This document shows, one piece after another, positions 34,404 through 42,781 of a stretch of DNA of 64,000 bases. Both the position numbers and the translations under genes were made by a program. Below the pieces are notes generated by a model. The model did no database searches. It was not told the DNA's origin and saw nothing but the letters and a program-made list of their open reading frames with translations. The stretch's first letter is position 1; every line of letters starts with the position of its first letter. This stretch comes from Bradyrhizobium amphicarpaeae. GTDB lineage: Bacteria; Pseudomonadota; Alphaproteobacteria; Rhizobiales; Xanthobacteraceae. The stretch covers positions 1,704,001-1,768,000 of the forward strand of contig NZ_CP029426.2 of NCBI RefSeq assembly GCF_002266435.3, written 5' to 3'.

Positions 34404-36365
34404 CTACGCCGCGAACGTCCTCCGGAGCTTCTTCGTCTCCAGCAGTGCCAGCACGCCATCGGCCGAGACCGGACGGCTGATCAGATAGCCCTGCACCTCG
34501 TCGCAACTGATCTGCCTGAGATAGTCGAGCTGGCCGGCGGTCTCGACGCCTTCGGCGACGACAGCGATGCGCAGGTCGCGCGCGAGCGAGATCACCGACT
34601 TGACGATGGCGGCACAGTCGGGCTGCACCAGCATGTCGCGGATGAAGGATTGGTCGATCTTGATGCGGCTGAACGGCAGCTTGCGCAGGTAGGTCAGGGA
34701 AGAGAAGCCCGTCCCGAAATCGTCCAGCGCCACGGTGACGCCGAGCTCTAGAAGCGCGTTCAGGACCGGCTCGGCCGAGCCGTATTTCGACAGCAGCATC
34801 GATTCCGTGATCTCGATCTCGAGCCGGTGCGGGGCGAGCTTCGCTTCGCTGAGCGCCTGCACGATGATCTGGAGGATGCCGGAATTGTGAAATTGCGCCG
34901 CGGAGAAGTTCACGGCAACCCTGATCTCGTCGGGCCATTGGGCGACCGTTGCGCAGGCGCGGCGGATGACCCATTCGCCGATCTCGTGGATCAGCCCGGT
35001 CTCTTCCGCGATCGGAATGAATTCGCTCGGCGACACCAATCCGCGCTCGGGATGTTGCCAGCGCAGCAGCGCCTCGAAACCTGTGATCCGGTTTTCGTCG
35101 AGGTCGAGGAACGGCTGGAATACGAGGAAGAGTTCGTCTCGCGCGATCGCGCCCGCGAGGTCGGATTGCAGCGCCTTGCGATCGCGTGACACCCTGTCGT
35201 CGGCTTCCTCGAAGAAGCGGACCGTGCCGGGTCCGGCTTTCTTGGCGCGGTAGAGCGCGGCATCGACGTTCTTCATGACGTCGAGCGGCGTGGTGCCGTC
35301 GCGCGGCGCCAGCACGATGCCGACGCTGGTCGCGCCGACGATCTGGCGGCCCTCGATTCGGAACGGTTCGATGAAGGCCGCGACGAAGCGTTCGGCGACA
35401 TCGAGTGCATCCTCGGGACGCGCCAGATTGGCCATCACCAGCGCGAACTCGTCGCCGCCGACGCGCGCGACGTGCTCGGCAGCGCGGGTGCAGCGTCGCA
35501 GGCGGTTGGCGACCTCCACCAGGAATTCGTCGCCGGCGGGATGGCCGAACTTGTCGTTGACCTCCTTGAAACGGTCGAGATCGAGCAGCAGCACCGCAAA
35601 TTCCTCGCCGGACAGCGCCAGTCGCTTCAGCGCGGCCTCGAGCGTCTCGTTGAAGGCGACGCGGTTGGGCAGGTGGGTCAGCGGGTCCAGCCGTACCGTG
35701 CGCTCCGCCTCGATCTGCCGCATCACACGCCGGGTGAACGAGAACGAATTGACGAACACGCCGCGGATCAGCACGCTGCCGTAGACCACGACGAGGAAGG
35801 CGATCAGGGCAAAGGCCAGATCGCCGTTCCTGCCGAGGCAGATGGCGATCCCGACGAAGATCGGGGCCGTGAAGGCGATGGCTGCGATTGGAATGGTGGC
35901 GAAGGCGAGCGCGCCGCCGGCCAGCATGCCCGAGCACAGGCAGGTGATGACGAGTTGGCCGCCGGTCGAAGCATCGGTGAAGAAGGCGGCGGGGACGATG
36001 CCCCAGGCGGAGCCGAGGACGAAGGCGTTGCGCACCAGCCGGTGCATGGCGCGGCGCGAGACGAATTGCGGCTTGGTGATGCGGCGCGCCGCGCGTGACT
36101 GCAGACCGAACATGATCGCGCCGCTCGCGACGACGCCTGCCCAGATCAACGCAATGATCCTGTCCGGCGTCTGCCAAAGCGCGATGGCGAGGACGATGGC
36201 GTTGCAGGCATTGGCCAGCATGATGCCGACCGAATAGCCGAGCACCAGCGACATCTGTTCGGCGCGGATATGGCCTGCTACGCCCTCGTCGGTTGTGGGA
36301 CCGCCAAAGGCCGACAAATCACCCGCGAACAGCCGCGCGACATAGCTGGTCGTTTGAGTCCGCAT
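34404..36365 (-). CDS. Membrane-bound GGDEF-EAL protein (cyclic-di-GMP turnover)
   Basis: A 653-residue inner-membrane protein. I start at the ATG at 36365; an upstream TTG adds 19 residues. Residues 38-205 hold about six hydrophobic helices, then a short linker. The GGDEF domain spans about 222-390 with an intact GGDEF at 303-307, but the usual RxxD inhibitory site reads RAAE, so product inhibition is probably lost. The EAL domain spans about 405-645 with EALLR at 431-435, the VNFSA Asn, EITES Glu, DDFGTG at 548-553, KIDQSF and EGVE, so all phosphodiesterase residues appear present. Either activity is possible. c-di-GMP often controls EPS and motility, and the EPS locus is 8 kb away, but no direct link is visible. 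Confidence 0.88.
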   Translation of the reverse strand: MRTQTTSYVARLFAGDLSAFGGPTTDEGVAGHIRAEQMSLVLGYSVGIMLANACNAIVLAIALWQTPDRIIALIWAGVVASGAIMFGLQSRAARRITKPQFVSRRAMHRLVRNAFVLGSAWGIVPAAFFTDASTGGQLVITCLCSGMLAGGALAFATIPIAAIAFTAPIFVGIAICLGRNGDLAFALIAFLVVVYGSVLIRGVFVNSFSFTRRVMRQIEAERTVRLDPLTHLPNRVAFNETLEAALKRLALSGEEFAVLLLDLDRFKEVNDKFGHPAGDEFLVEVANRLRRCTRAAEHVARVGGDEFALVMANLARPEDALDVAERFVAAFIEPFRIEGRQIVGATSVGIVLAPRDGTTPLDVMKNVDAALYRAKKAGPGTVRFFEEADDRVSRDRKALQSDLAGAIARDELFLVFQPFLDLDENRITGFEALLRWQHPERGLVSPSEFIPIAEETGLIHEIGEWVIRRACATVAQWPDEIRVAVNFSAAQFHNSGILQIIVQALSEAKLAPHRLEIEITESMLLSKYGSAEPVLNALLELGVTVALDDFGTGFSSLTYLRKLPFSRIKIDQSFIRDMLVQPDCAAIVKSVISLARDLRIAVVAEGVETAGQLDYLRQISCDEVQGYLISRPVSADGVLALLETKKLRRTFAA

Positions 36366-36569
36366 TCCAGAGCCTAGCAGCTTGGGCCGTCCGTCCGGCG
36401 CGGAAGCGAGAATTCGCTGCAAAACTTTGACGAACTATGAATTATCTCACCCGGTCGGCATCGCCGCGACCACTTCTGTGTGTTCGTGACCTGGTATCGA
36501 TAACAAATCGATACGAAGGCGCTTTGGTCGCTTGCCGCTTTTTCCCGTGCAACCGCAGTTGAAACGAAC

Positions 36570-36935
36570 TCAGCGCCCCAACTGTTTCGGATCGTAATAG
36601 AACCGCTCCTCGACGAGCTGATCGCCACGCCATGTCTGCCAAGCAATCTCTTCCAGTGTCCGCGTGAGGCCTTCGGCATTGGTGAAGCTGAACCGCCAAC
36701 GCGTCGCGACGTTGTCGCCTTCGATCAAGCTCGGCCCGATCCGCACCGCCTTGACTTCCTTGAAGGCTGCGAGCACGCCGCGCTCCTTGGCCGCGAGCTT
36801 GTCGCGCCCGACCAAAGGCTCGGCCTGGTTTTCATGGGTGGCGGCGTCCGGAGTGTAGTAGTCGAGGATCGCGCCGACAAAGTCCCCGTTTTCCAGCCGC
36901 TGCGCAAAGGCTTCGACGATCTCACGGCTCGGCAT
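36570..36935 (-). CDS. SnoaL/NTF2-like small protein
   Basis: A 121-residue protein of the nuclear-transport-factor-2-like fold (SnoaL-like), from the ATG at 36935 with GGGG upstream (an ATG four codons earlier has no ribosome-binding sequence). Pattern: an N-terminal helix (REIVEAFAQRLENGDF), a conserved YYTPDAATHEN, then alternating strands ending ERFYYDPKQL. Members are cyclases, isomerases or ligand-binding proteins, and function here is unknown. It is transcribed divergently from the TetR gene, with the putative TetR operator between them, so it is likely a target of that regulator. Confidence 0.7.
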   Translation of the reverse strand: MPSREIVEAFAQRLENGDFVGAILDYYTPDAATHENQAEPLVGRDKLAAKERGVLAAFKEVKAVRIGPSLIEGDNVATRWRFSFTNAEGLTRTLEEIAWQTWRGDQLVEERFYYDPKQLGR

Positions 36936-36966
36936 GACGCACCCCATGATAAAAACAGACTGTTAG

Positions 36967-36980
36967 TCGGTAAATACCGA
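36967..36980. promoter_or_regulatory. Perfect palindrome TCGGTA-AA-TACCGA, putative TetR operator
   Basis: 14 bases in the 101-base divergent region between the SnoaL-like gene and the TetR gene. A related ACCGACCGGT follows directly. Position 57 bases before the TetR start and 32 bases before the SnoaL-like start suggests joint repression of both. Confidence 0.5.
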
Positions 36981-37036
36981 CCGGTAGTCGAAAAGTCAAC
37001 TGGCCGGCTGGGAAGAATTCGACTAGACGAGACAAC

Positions 37037-37627
37037 ATGGTGAAGCAGGCGGAGCGGCGCGCAGCGACGACCGAAGCGATCCTGACGGCGGCACGCCGCC
37101 TGTTCGGGACGCAGGGCTTTGCCGTCACCACGATGGACGCGATCGCGGAAGCAGCCCACGTCGCCAAGGGCGCGGTCTATCATCACTTCAAGACCAAGGA
37201 AGCGGTGTTCGAAGCCGTGTTCGACCAGGCCTCGCGCGACCTCGTCGTCGAGATCGACGGCACGGCGCGCGCTGAGAAGGACGTCCTCGCCGCGATGGTC
37301 GCCGGCACGCAGCACTATTTCGCGGCGACCGCGAAGGGGCCGACCGGCCAGATCATCCTGCGCGACGGCCCGGCCGTGCTCGGCTGGGAGCGCTGGCGCG
37401 AGATCGACGCGCAGCACTTCGGCGGCAAGCTGCCGCGCGCGCTTTCGGTGGCGATGGAGGCCGGCCTGATCGCAAGGCAGCCGGTCGAGCCGCTCGCCCG
37501 CCTGCTGCTCGGCGCGGTGACGGAGGCCGCGGTCGCCTGCGCCGGACGCGCTGATACCGCAAGGGCCGGCGCGGAATATGCCCGTGCGTTCAAGTCGCTG
37601 GTCGAGGCGCTGCGCGTAAGGCCATGA
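37037..37627 (+). CDS. TetR-family transcriptional regulator (divergent from SnoaL-like gene)
   Basis: A 196-residue regulator. The N-terminal helix-turn-helix domain (about residues 8-60) reads TTEAILTAARRLFGTQGF, then TTMDAIAEAAHVAKGAVYHHFKTKEAVF, a textbook TetR pattern. The C-terminal ligand-binding part is all-helical and unassigned (about 60-196, with a HYFAATAKGP loop). It probably represses itself and the divergent SnoaL-like gene through the TCGGTA-AA-TACCGA site. The GMC oxidoreductase gene follows in the same direction after about 50 bases and may be co-regulated. Confidence 0.88.
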   Translation: MVKQAERRAATTEAILTAARRLFGTQGFAVTTMDAIAEAAHVAKGAVYHHFKTKEAVFEAVFDQASRDLVVEIDGTARAEKDVLAAMVAGTQHYFAATAKGPTGQIILRDGPAVLGWERWREIDAQHFGGKLPRALSVAMEAGLIARQPVEPLARLLLGAVTEAAVACAGRADTARAGAEYARAFKSLVEALRVRP

Positions 37628-37679
37628 CGTGCTAGTGACGGAGCGGAAACGCCCACACCAACAAGAAGAACAGTCACGC

Positions 37680-39305
37680 ATGAACGCAACTTCCTCCCTC
37701 GCGCCGTCGGATCCCGAATTCGATTACATCATCGTCGGCGCCGGCTCGGCCGGCTGCGTGCTCGCCAACAGGCTCTCGGCGAACGGCAAGCACAGCGTGC
37801 TGCTGCTCGAGGCGGGACCCAAGGATTCCAACATCTGGATCCACGTGCCGCTCGGCTATGGCAAGCTGTTCAAGGAGAAGACCGTCAACTGGATGTACCA
37901 GACCGAGCCGGAGCCCGAGCTGAAGGGGCGCCAGGTGTTTCAGCCGCGCGGCAAGACGCTGGGCGGCTCGAGCTCGATCAACGGCCTGCTCTATGTCCGT
38001 GGCCAGCACGAGGATTATGATCGCTGGCGCCAGCTCGGCAACACCGGCTGGGGCTATGACGACGTGCTGCCCTATTTCAAGAAGGCCGAGAACCAATCGC
38101 GCGGCGCCGACCAATATCATGGCAGCGGCGGTCCTTTGCCGGTGTCCAACATGGTCGTGACCGACCCGCTGTCAAAGGCGTTCATCGACGCTGCGGTCGA
38201 AACCGGTCTGCCCTACAACCCCGATTTCAACGGCGCCACGCAGGAAGGTGTCGGCCTGTTCCAGACCACGACGCGCAACGGCCGTCGTGCCTCGACCTCG
38301 GTGGCCTATCTCGGCCCGGCCAAGGGCCGCGGCAATCTCAAGGTCGAGACGTCCGCGCTCGGCCAGCGCGTGCTGTTCGAGGGCCGCCGCGCCGTCGGCG
38401 TCGAATATCGCCAGGGCGCCAACGTGCGCCGCGCCCGCGCGCGCAGGGAGATCGTGCTGTCGAGCGGCGCCTACAACTCGCCGCAGCTGCTGCAGCTCTC
38501 CGGCGTCGGCCCCGGCGACCTCTTGCGCAAGCATGGCATCGACGTCGTGCTGGACGCGCCGGGCGTCGGTCACGACCTCCAGGATCACATGCAGGTCCGC
38601 ATCGTGATGCGCTGCTCGCAGAAGATCACGCTCAACGACACCGTCAATCATCCGCTCCGCCGCACCATGGCTGGCGCGCGCTATGCGCTGTTCCGCAAGG
38701 GTTGGCTGACGATTGCGGCCGGCACGGCAGGCGCGTTCTTCAAGACCAGCCCGCGGCTGGCCTCGCCCGACATCCAGGTGCACTTCCTGCCGTTCTCGAC
38801 CGACAAGATGGGCGAGAAGCTGCATGATTTCTCCGGCTTCACCGCCTCGGTGTGCCAGCTCCGTCCCGAAAGCCGCGGGACCTTGCGCATCCGGAGCGCC
38901 GATCCGACGGTGCCGCCGGAAATCCGCATCAACTACATGTCGACCGAGACCGACCGCAGCACCAACGTCGAGGGCCTGAAGATCCTGCGCAAGATATTGA
39001 ATGCGCCGGCGCTGAAGCCGTTCGTGATCAATGAGTACGATCCCGGGGCGAAGGTATCTACGGACGCCGAATTGCTGGATTATTGCCGCGAGCGCGGCAG
39101 CACCATCTACCATCCGACCTCGACCTGTCGTATGGGCAATGATGCGCTCGCGGTGGTCGACCAGCGGCTGAAGGTACGGGGGCTCGAAGGCCTTCGAATC
39201 GTCGACGGCTCGGTGATGCCGGACCTCGTATCGGGGAACACCAACGCGCCGATCATCATGATCGCCGAAAAGGCCTCCGACATGATATTGGAGGATGCGC
39301 GGTAA
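37680..39305 (+). CDS. GMC-family FAD-dependent oxidoreductase (choline dehydrogenase/alcohol oxidase type)
   Basis: A 541-residue flavoenzyme from the ATG at 37680. Signatures: the FAD dinucleotide-binding DYIIVGAGSAGCVLANRLS near residue 14, the GMC signature 1 GKTLGGSSSINGLLYVRG near residue 90, signature 2 SSGAYNSPQLLQLSGVGP near residue 270, catalytic-site YHPTSTCRMG near residue 475 and the C-terminal GNTNAPIIMIAEKASDMI. It oxidises a primary alcohol; choline, polyethylene glycol and aliphatic or aromatic alcohols are all known substrates of this subgroup, and no glycine-betaine genes lie nearby to favour choline. It follows the TetR gene. Confidence 0.88.
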   Translation: MNATSSLAPSDPEFDYIIVGAGSAGCVLANRLSANGKHSVLLLEAGPKDSNIWIHVPLGYGKLFKEKTVNWMYQTEPEPELKGRQVFQPRGKTLGGSSSINGLLYVRGQHEDYDRWRQLGNTGWGYDDVLPYFKKAENQSRGADQYHGSGGPLPVSNMVVTDPLSKAFIDAAVETGLPYNPDFNGATQEGVGLFQTTTRNGRRASTSVAYLGPAKGRGNLKVETSALGQRVLFEGRRAVGVEYRQGANVRRARARREIVLSSGAYNSPQLLQLSGVGPGDLLRKHGIDVVLDAPGVGHDLQDHMQVRIVMRCSQKITLNDTVNHPLRRTMAGARYALFRKGWLTIAAGTAGAFFKTSPRLASPDIQVHFLPFSTDKMGEKLHDFSGFTASVCQLRPESRGTLRIRSADPTVPPEIRINYMSTETDRSTNVEGLKILRKILNAPALKPFVINEYDPGAKVSTDAELLDYCRERGSTIYHPTSTCRMGNDALAVVDQRLKVRGLEGLRIVDGSVMPDLVSGNTNAPIIMIAEKASDMILEDAR

Positions 39306-39330
39306 ACCCGCGCGAGAAGGAGCAGACGGT

Positions 39331-40311
39331 TTGGCTACGCGACTGAAGATCGGCACCCGCAAGAGCGCGATGGCGCTGGCACAGACGGAAGAGATCGCGC
39401 GCCGCCTGACCGCTGCGGTGCCCGGCCTCGACGTCGAGATCGTCAAGTTCGACACCACGGGCGATCTCGACCAGACTAGCAAGCTGCTGCCGCATGGCGG
39501 CAAGGGCGGCGCCTTCGTGGCGCAGATCCGCGCTGCCGTGCTGTCAGGCGAGTTGCAGGCGGCGATGCATTCGCTGAAGGACATGCCGGGCAACGAGGAC
39601 ACGCCGGGCCTCGTCATCGGCGCAACGCTGTCGCGCGATCCGCCCAACGACGCACTGGTGCTGCGCGACGGCGTGACGCTTGAGGCGTTGCGTCAGTCGC
39701 GCGGCAAGGGTTTCAAGATCGGCACCAATGCCGTCCGCCGCGCCGCCTATGCACGGCGCTTGTTTCCGGACGTGGAGGTGATCCATTTCCGCGGCGCCGC
39801 CGACACGCGCGTGCGAAAGCTCGACAATGGCGAGAAGCAGCGCCTGCCGGATGGCGGCACGGTGGGGCCGGCCGATGCGCTGATCATGGCACGTTCGGGC
39901 CTCGATCGCGTCGGCCTCGCCGGCCGCATCGCGTATGAATTCACGGCAGCGGAGATGTTGCCGGCGGCGGGGCAGGGCATCGTCGCCGTCGAATGCGCGG
40001 CGCAAGACTGGCAAACGCGGCAGATCCTGTCGTCGATCGACGATTCCGCCGCGCATGCCTCTGCGGATGCCGAGCGCGAGGTGTTGTGGGTGCTGAACGG
40101 CCACTGCAATTCGCCGGTGGCGGGCTTCTCGACCATCGCGGGCGATCAGATGTCGCTGACGGCGTCCGTGCTCGATCTCTCAGGCAACACCATCATCGAG
40201 GTCTCGCGCGCAGGCCCCGCCGACCGCCCGCGCGAGCTAGGCCGTGCCGTGGGTCTGGATCTGTTGGCGAAGGGCGCCGCCGGGATCATCGAGCGCAGCA
40301 GGCCGCGCTGA
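39331..40311 (+). CDS. hemC: Divergent hydroxymethylbilane synthase (porphobilinogen deaminase), HemC-like
   Basis: A 326-residue protein. The start I favour is TTG at 39331, with AAGGAG ending 8 bases upstream; the ATG at 39295 would overlap the GMC gene. HemC assembles four porphobilinogens into hydroxymethylbilane using a Cys-linked dipyrromethane cofactor. Catalytic features are kept: HSLKDMP with Lys83/Asp84, Arg136-Arg137, Arg154, Arg160 and the cofactor Cys259 in LNGHC. Wording differs from typical HemC: KSAMALAQT replaces the usual GSPLALAQ and LNGHCNSPVAGFS replaces the usual (D/E)G(S/G)C. It may be a paralogue of a second hemC elsewhere in the genome; symbol given by family. It lies about 940 bases before hemE on the opposite strand. 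Confidence 0.7.
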   Translation: MATRLKIGTRKSAMALAQTEEIARRLTAAVPGLDVEIVKFDTTGDLDQTSKLLPHGGKGGAFVAQIRAAVLSGELQAAMHSLKDMPGNEDTPGLVIGATLSRDPPNDALVLRDGVTLEALRQSRGKGFKIGTNAVRRAAYARRLFPDVEVIHFRGAADTRVRKLDNGEKQRLPDGGTVGPADALIMARSGLDRVGLAGRIAYEFTAAEMLPAAGQGIVAVECAAQDWQTRQILSSIDDSAAHASADAEREVLWVLNGHCNSPVAGFSTIAGDQMSLTASVLDLSGNTIIEVSRAGPADRPRELGRAVGLDLLAKGAAGIIERSRPR

Positions 40312-40453
40312 ATGCGTTAATTCCGGCCTAATCCGACGCAATTTTACGCAAACTTGTCGTTATTTGGTCGCGAACCGTCCTGGTGACTTTCGCTTTTCCT
40401 GCCGCGGCGCCCGGCGCATAGCAGTCGCGGTCTGAACGGAAAAGGCGACGACG

Positions 40454-41095
40454 ATGGCTGAGAACGAGATATTCATTCTCGAAGACGATCTGACGACGCG
40501 CGCGATGCTGAGGGTCGTTCTCGAGAAAGCGGGCTATCAGCCGGTTTTCTTCGCCGATGGCGAAGCGCTGGTTGCGAAATCCCGCCATGCCTCGCCAGCC
40601 TGCATTCTTCTCGATCTGTGCCTGCCGGGAATATCGGGACTGGACGTTCTTGGACAATTGACCGATCGAACCTGTCCGGCGCCGATACTCATGGTGTCGG
40701 GGCAGGGCGATATCCCAACCGCCGTGCGCGCGCTTCGGATCGGAGCGGCGGATTTCGTCGAGAAACCATTCAGTCCGGCAGACCTGGTTGCGCGGATCGA
40801 GTCGGCCGGTGCCGGCCAGCCTGCGCATTCAGCCAATCCATTGGACCATTTCAAGCAATCGCGAGGACTCACCAGGCGCGAATGCGAGGTTCTGGATCAT
40901 CTGATCGCGGGTTCATCGAGCAAGGTGATTGCGCGGAAGCTTGGCATCAGCCCCCGAACGATCGAGGATCACCGCGCCCGGATCTTGCAGAAGGCCGGCG
41001 TCAAGACGACCGCGCAGCTTTCGATCATGGCCTTCAAAGGGCCACAGGCCTTGAAGGACCTGCCCGCCGCCTTTGGACGCCGCACCGTTCACTGA
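40454..41095 (+). CDS. FixJ-like two-component response regulator (receiver plus LuxR-type HTH)
   Basis: A 213-residue regulator. The receiver domain covers about residues 5-120 with the acidic pocket Glu10-Asp12, phosphoacceptor Asp54 in ILLDLCLPG, conserved Ser in MVSGQGD, and Lys104 in FVEKPF. The C-terminal LuxR/GerE helix-turn-helix (about 140-200) reads GLTRRECEVLDHLIAGSSSKVIARKLGISPRTIEDHRARI. The layout matches FixJ/TodR regulators. No histidine kinase is adjacent. Its target may be nearby hem genes, but nothing in the sequence proves that. Confidence 0.88.
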   Translation: MAENEIFILEDDLTTRAMLRVVLEKAGYQPVFFADGEALVAKSRHASPACILLDLCLPGISGLDVLGQLTDRTCPAPILMVSGQGDIPTAVRALRIGAADFVEKPFSPADLVARIESAGAGQPAHSANPLDHFKQSRGLTRRECEVLDHLIAGSSSKVIARKLGISPRTIEDHRARILQKAGVKTTAQLSIMAFKGPQALKDLPAAFGRRTVH

Positions 41096-41124
41096 CGACG
41101 CAGGTGGTTATGCCGGCGTGATCC

Positions 41125-41240
41125 CGTTTTGCCCGACGTGTCAAACCTGCGTCTGAGCAGGGGTCATGTCGGCCCAGCGTTTTCAATGACTTGTCTACTG
41201 TGCATGGGGTTGTTTTCGCGTTTTTGCTTTCGGCTCCGTT
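41125..41240. repeat. Probable dispersed intergenic repeat (TTTTGCCCGACGTGTCAAAC family)
   Basis: The stretch containing TTTTGCCCGACGTGTCAAAC and GCATGGGGTTGTTTTCG resembles a repeat I recall from Bradyrhizobium intergenic regions, but I cannot verify copy number here. A 9-base inverted pair (GACGCAGGT at 41097-41105, ACCTGCGTC at 41145-41153) lies at its start. It sits between convergent genes. Confidence 0.35.
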
Positions 41241-41252
41241 GGGGCGGGCGAA

Positions 41253-42287
41253 CTAGCCCCTTACGCGCCTGATCATCTGCTCGACATGGACGATCGGCGT
41301 CTCCGGCTGGATGCCGTGGCCGAGATTGAAGATGAAGCGCCCTTGCGCAAAATTCGCCAGCACGTCGTCCACCGCGCGGTCGAGCGCGGCGCCGCCCGTG
41401 ATCAGCACCAGCGGATCGAGATTGCCCTGCACGGCCACCTTGCTTTGCACGCGCTCGCGAATGAAGCCCGGCTCCGCAGTCCAGTCGATGCTGACCGCAT
41501 TGACGCCGGTCGCCTCGACATAGGCCGGCAATTGCGCACCGGCGCCGCGGGGGAAGCCGATGATTTTCGCATCCGGCACCTTGGCCCGCACGCCCTCCAC
41601 GATGCGCCGGGTCGGCTCGACCGACCAGCGCGCGAACTCGGCCGGCGGCAGCACGCCCGCCCAGGTGTCGAAGATCTGCAGGGCATTGGCGCCCGCTTCG
41701 AGCTGCAGCAGCAAATATTGGATCGAGCTCTCCACCAGCACGTCGACGATTTTCGAGAACGCCTCCGGATGCCGGTAGGCCATCATCCGGGCCGGCGCCT
41801 GGTCCGGCGTGCCCTGGCCCGCGACCATGTAGGTCGCAACCGTCCACGGTGCGCCGCAGAAGCCGATCAGCGCCGTCTTTGGATCGAGCGCGGCGCGCAC
41901 GAGCTTGAGCGCTTCGAACACCGGCTTGAGCTTGACGAAGTCGGCGCGCGCGGCGAGCGTTGCCACCTTGGCGGGGTCATCCAGCGGATCCAGCCGCGGG
42001 CCCTCGCCGACCTCGAACCGCACCGAGCGACCGAGCGCATGGGGGATCACCAGGATGTCCGAGAAGATGATCGCGGCATCGAAGCCGAACCTGCGGATCG
42101 GTTGCAGCGTTACCTCGGCGGCAAGCTCCGGGTTGAAGCAGAGGTCGAGGAAGCCGCCGGCCTTGGCGCGGACCTCGCGATATTCCGGCAGATAGCGGCC
42201 GGCCTGCCGCATCATCCACATGGGCGGGATGCTCTGGCGCTGGCCGGAGAGCACGTCGATGAAAGGTTTCGTCGCAGATTGGGGCAC
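41253..42287 (-). CDS. hemE: Uroporphyrinogen decarboxylase
   Basis: A 344-residue cytoplasmic haem-pathway enzyme that converts uroporphyrinogen III to coproporphyrinogen III. The GTG at 42287 is the chosen start: it has AGGA 7 bases upstream, and gives the usual family length; the reading frame is open much further upstream but without similarity. Motifs: [17 protein letters not shown] near residue 25 (both family signature), [14 protein letters not shown] with the catalytic-site Asp, [14 protein letters not shown], and [10 protein letters not shown] near the C-terminus. It is the reliable haem gene of the window and is convergent with the response-regulator gene. Confidence 0.95.
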   Translation of the reverse strand: MPQSATKPFIDVLSGQRQSIPPMWMMRQAGRYLPEYREVRAKAGGFLDLCFNPELAAEVTLQPIRRFGFDAAIIFSDILVIPHALGRSVRFEVGEGPRLDPLDDPAKVATLAARADFVKLKPVFEALKLVRAALDPKTALIGFCGAPWTVATYMVAGQGTPDQAPARMMAYRHPEAFSKIVDVLVESSIQYLLLQLEAGANALQIFDTWAGVLPPAEFARWSVEPTRRIVEGVRAKVPDAKIIGFPRGAGAQLPAYVEATGVNAVSIDWTAEPGFIRERVQSKVAVQGNLDPLVLITGGAALDRAVDDVLANFAQGRFIFNLGHGIQPETPIVHVEQMIRRVRG

Positions 42288-42318
42288 GAATGGTCCTGAG
42301 CAAGGGTAAGGCTCCTGA

Positions 42319-42609
<291 letters not shown>

Positions 42610-42781
42610 CGGAGAGCGAGGCCGGATTCCGATCGGTTTGCTAATGTCCTGTTAGCGATGCGCTGATCCTTGCGTCCGTAGGACTACGGAAAACCGGGAT
42701 ATCGCGGCGCATTCCAGCGGTTGTTTCAGGGTTCAATAACAGAAGCGGCAGAGTTTCCGGAACATCGGAGAATTCTGCCGC

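Noticed and set aside
39295..39330. ATG start for the HemC-like gene
   Set aside because: It overlaps the preceding gene and lacks a ribosome-binding site; the TTG at 39331 has AAGGAG 8 bases upstream.
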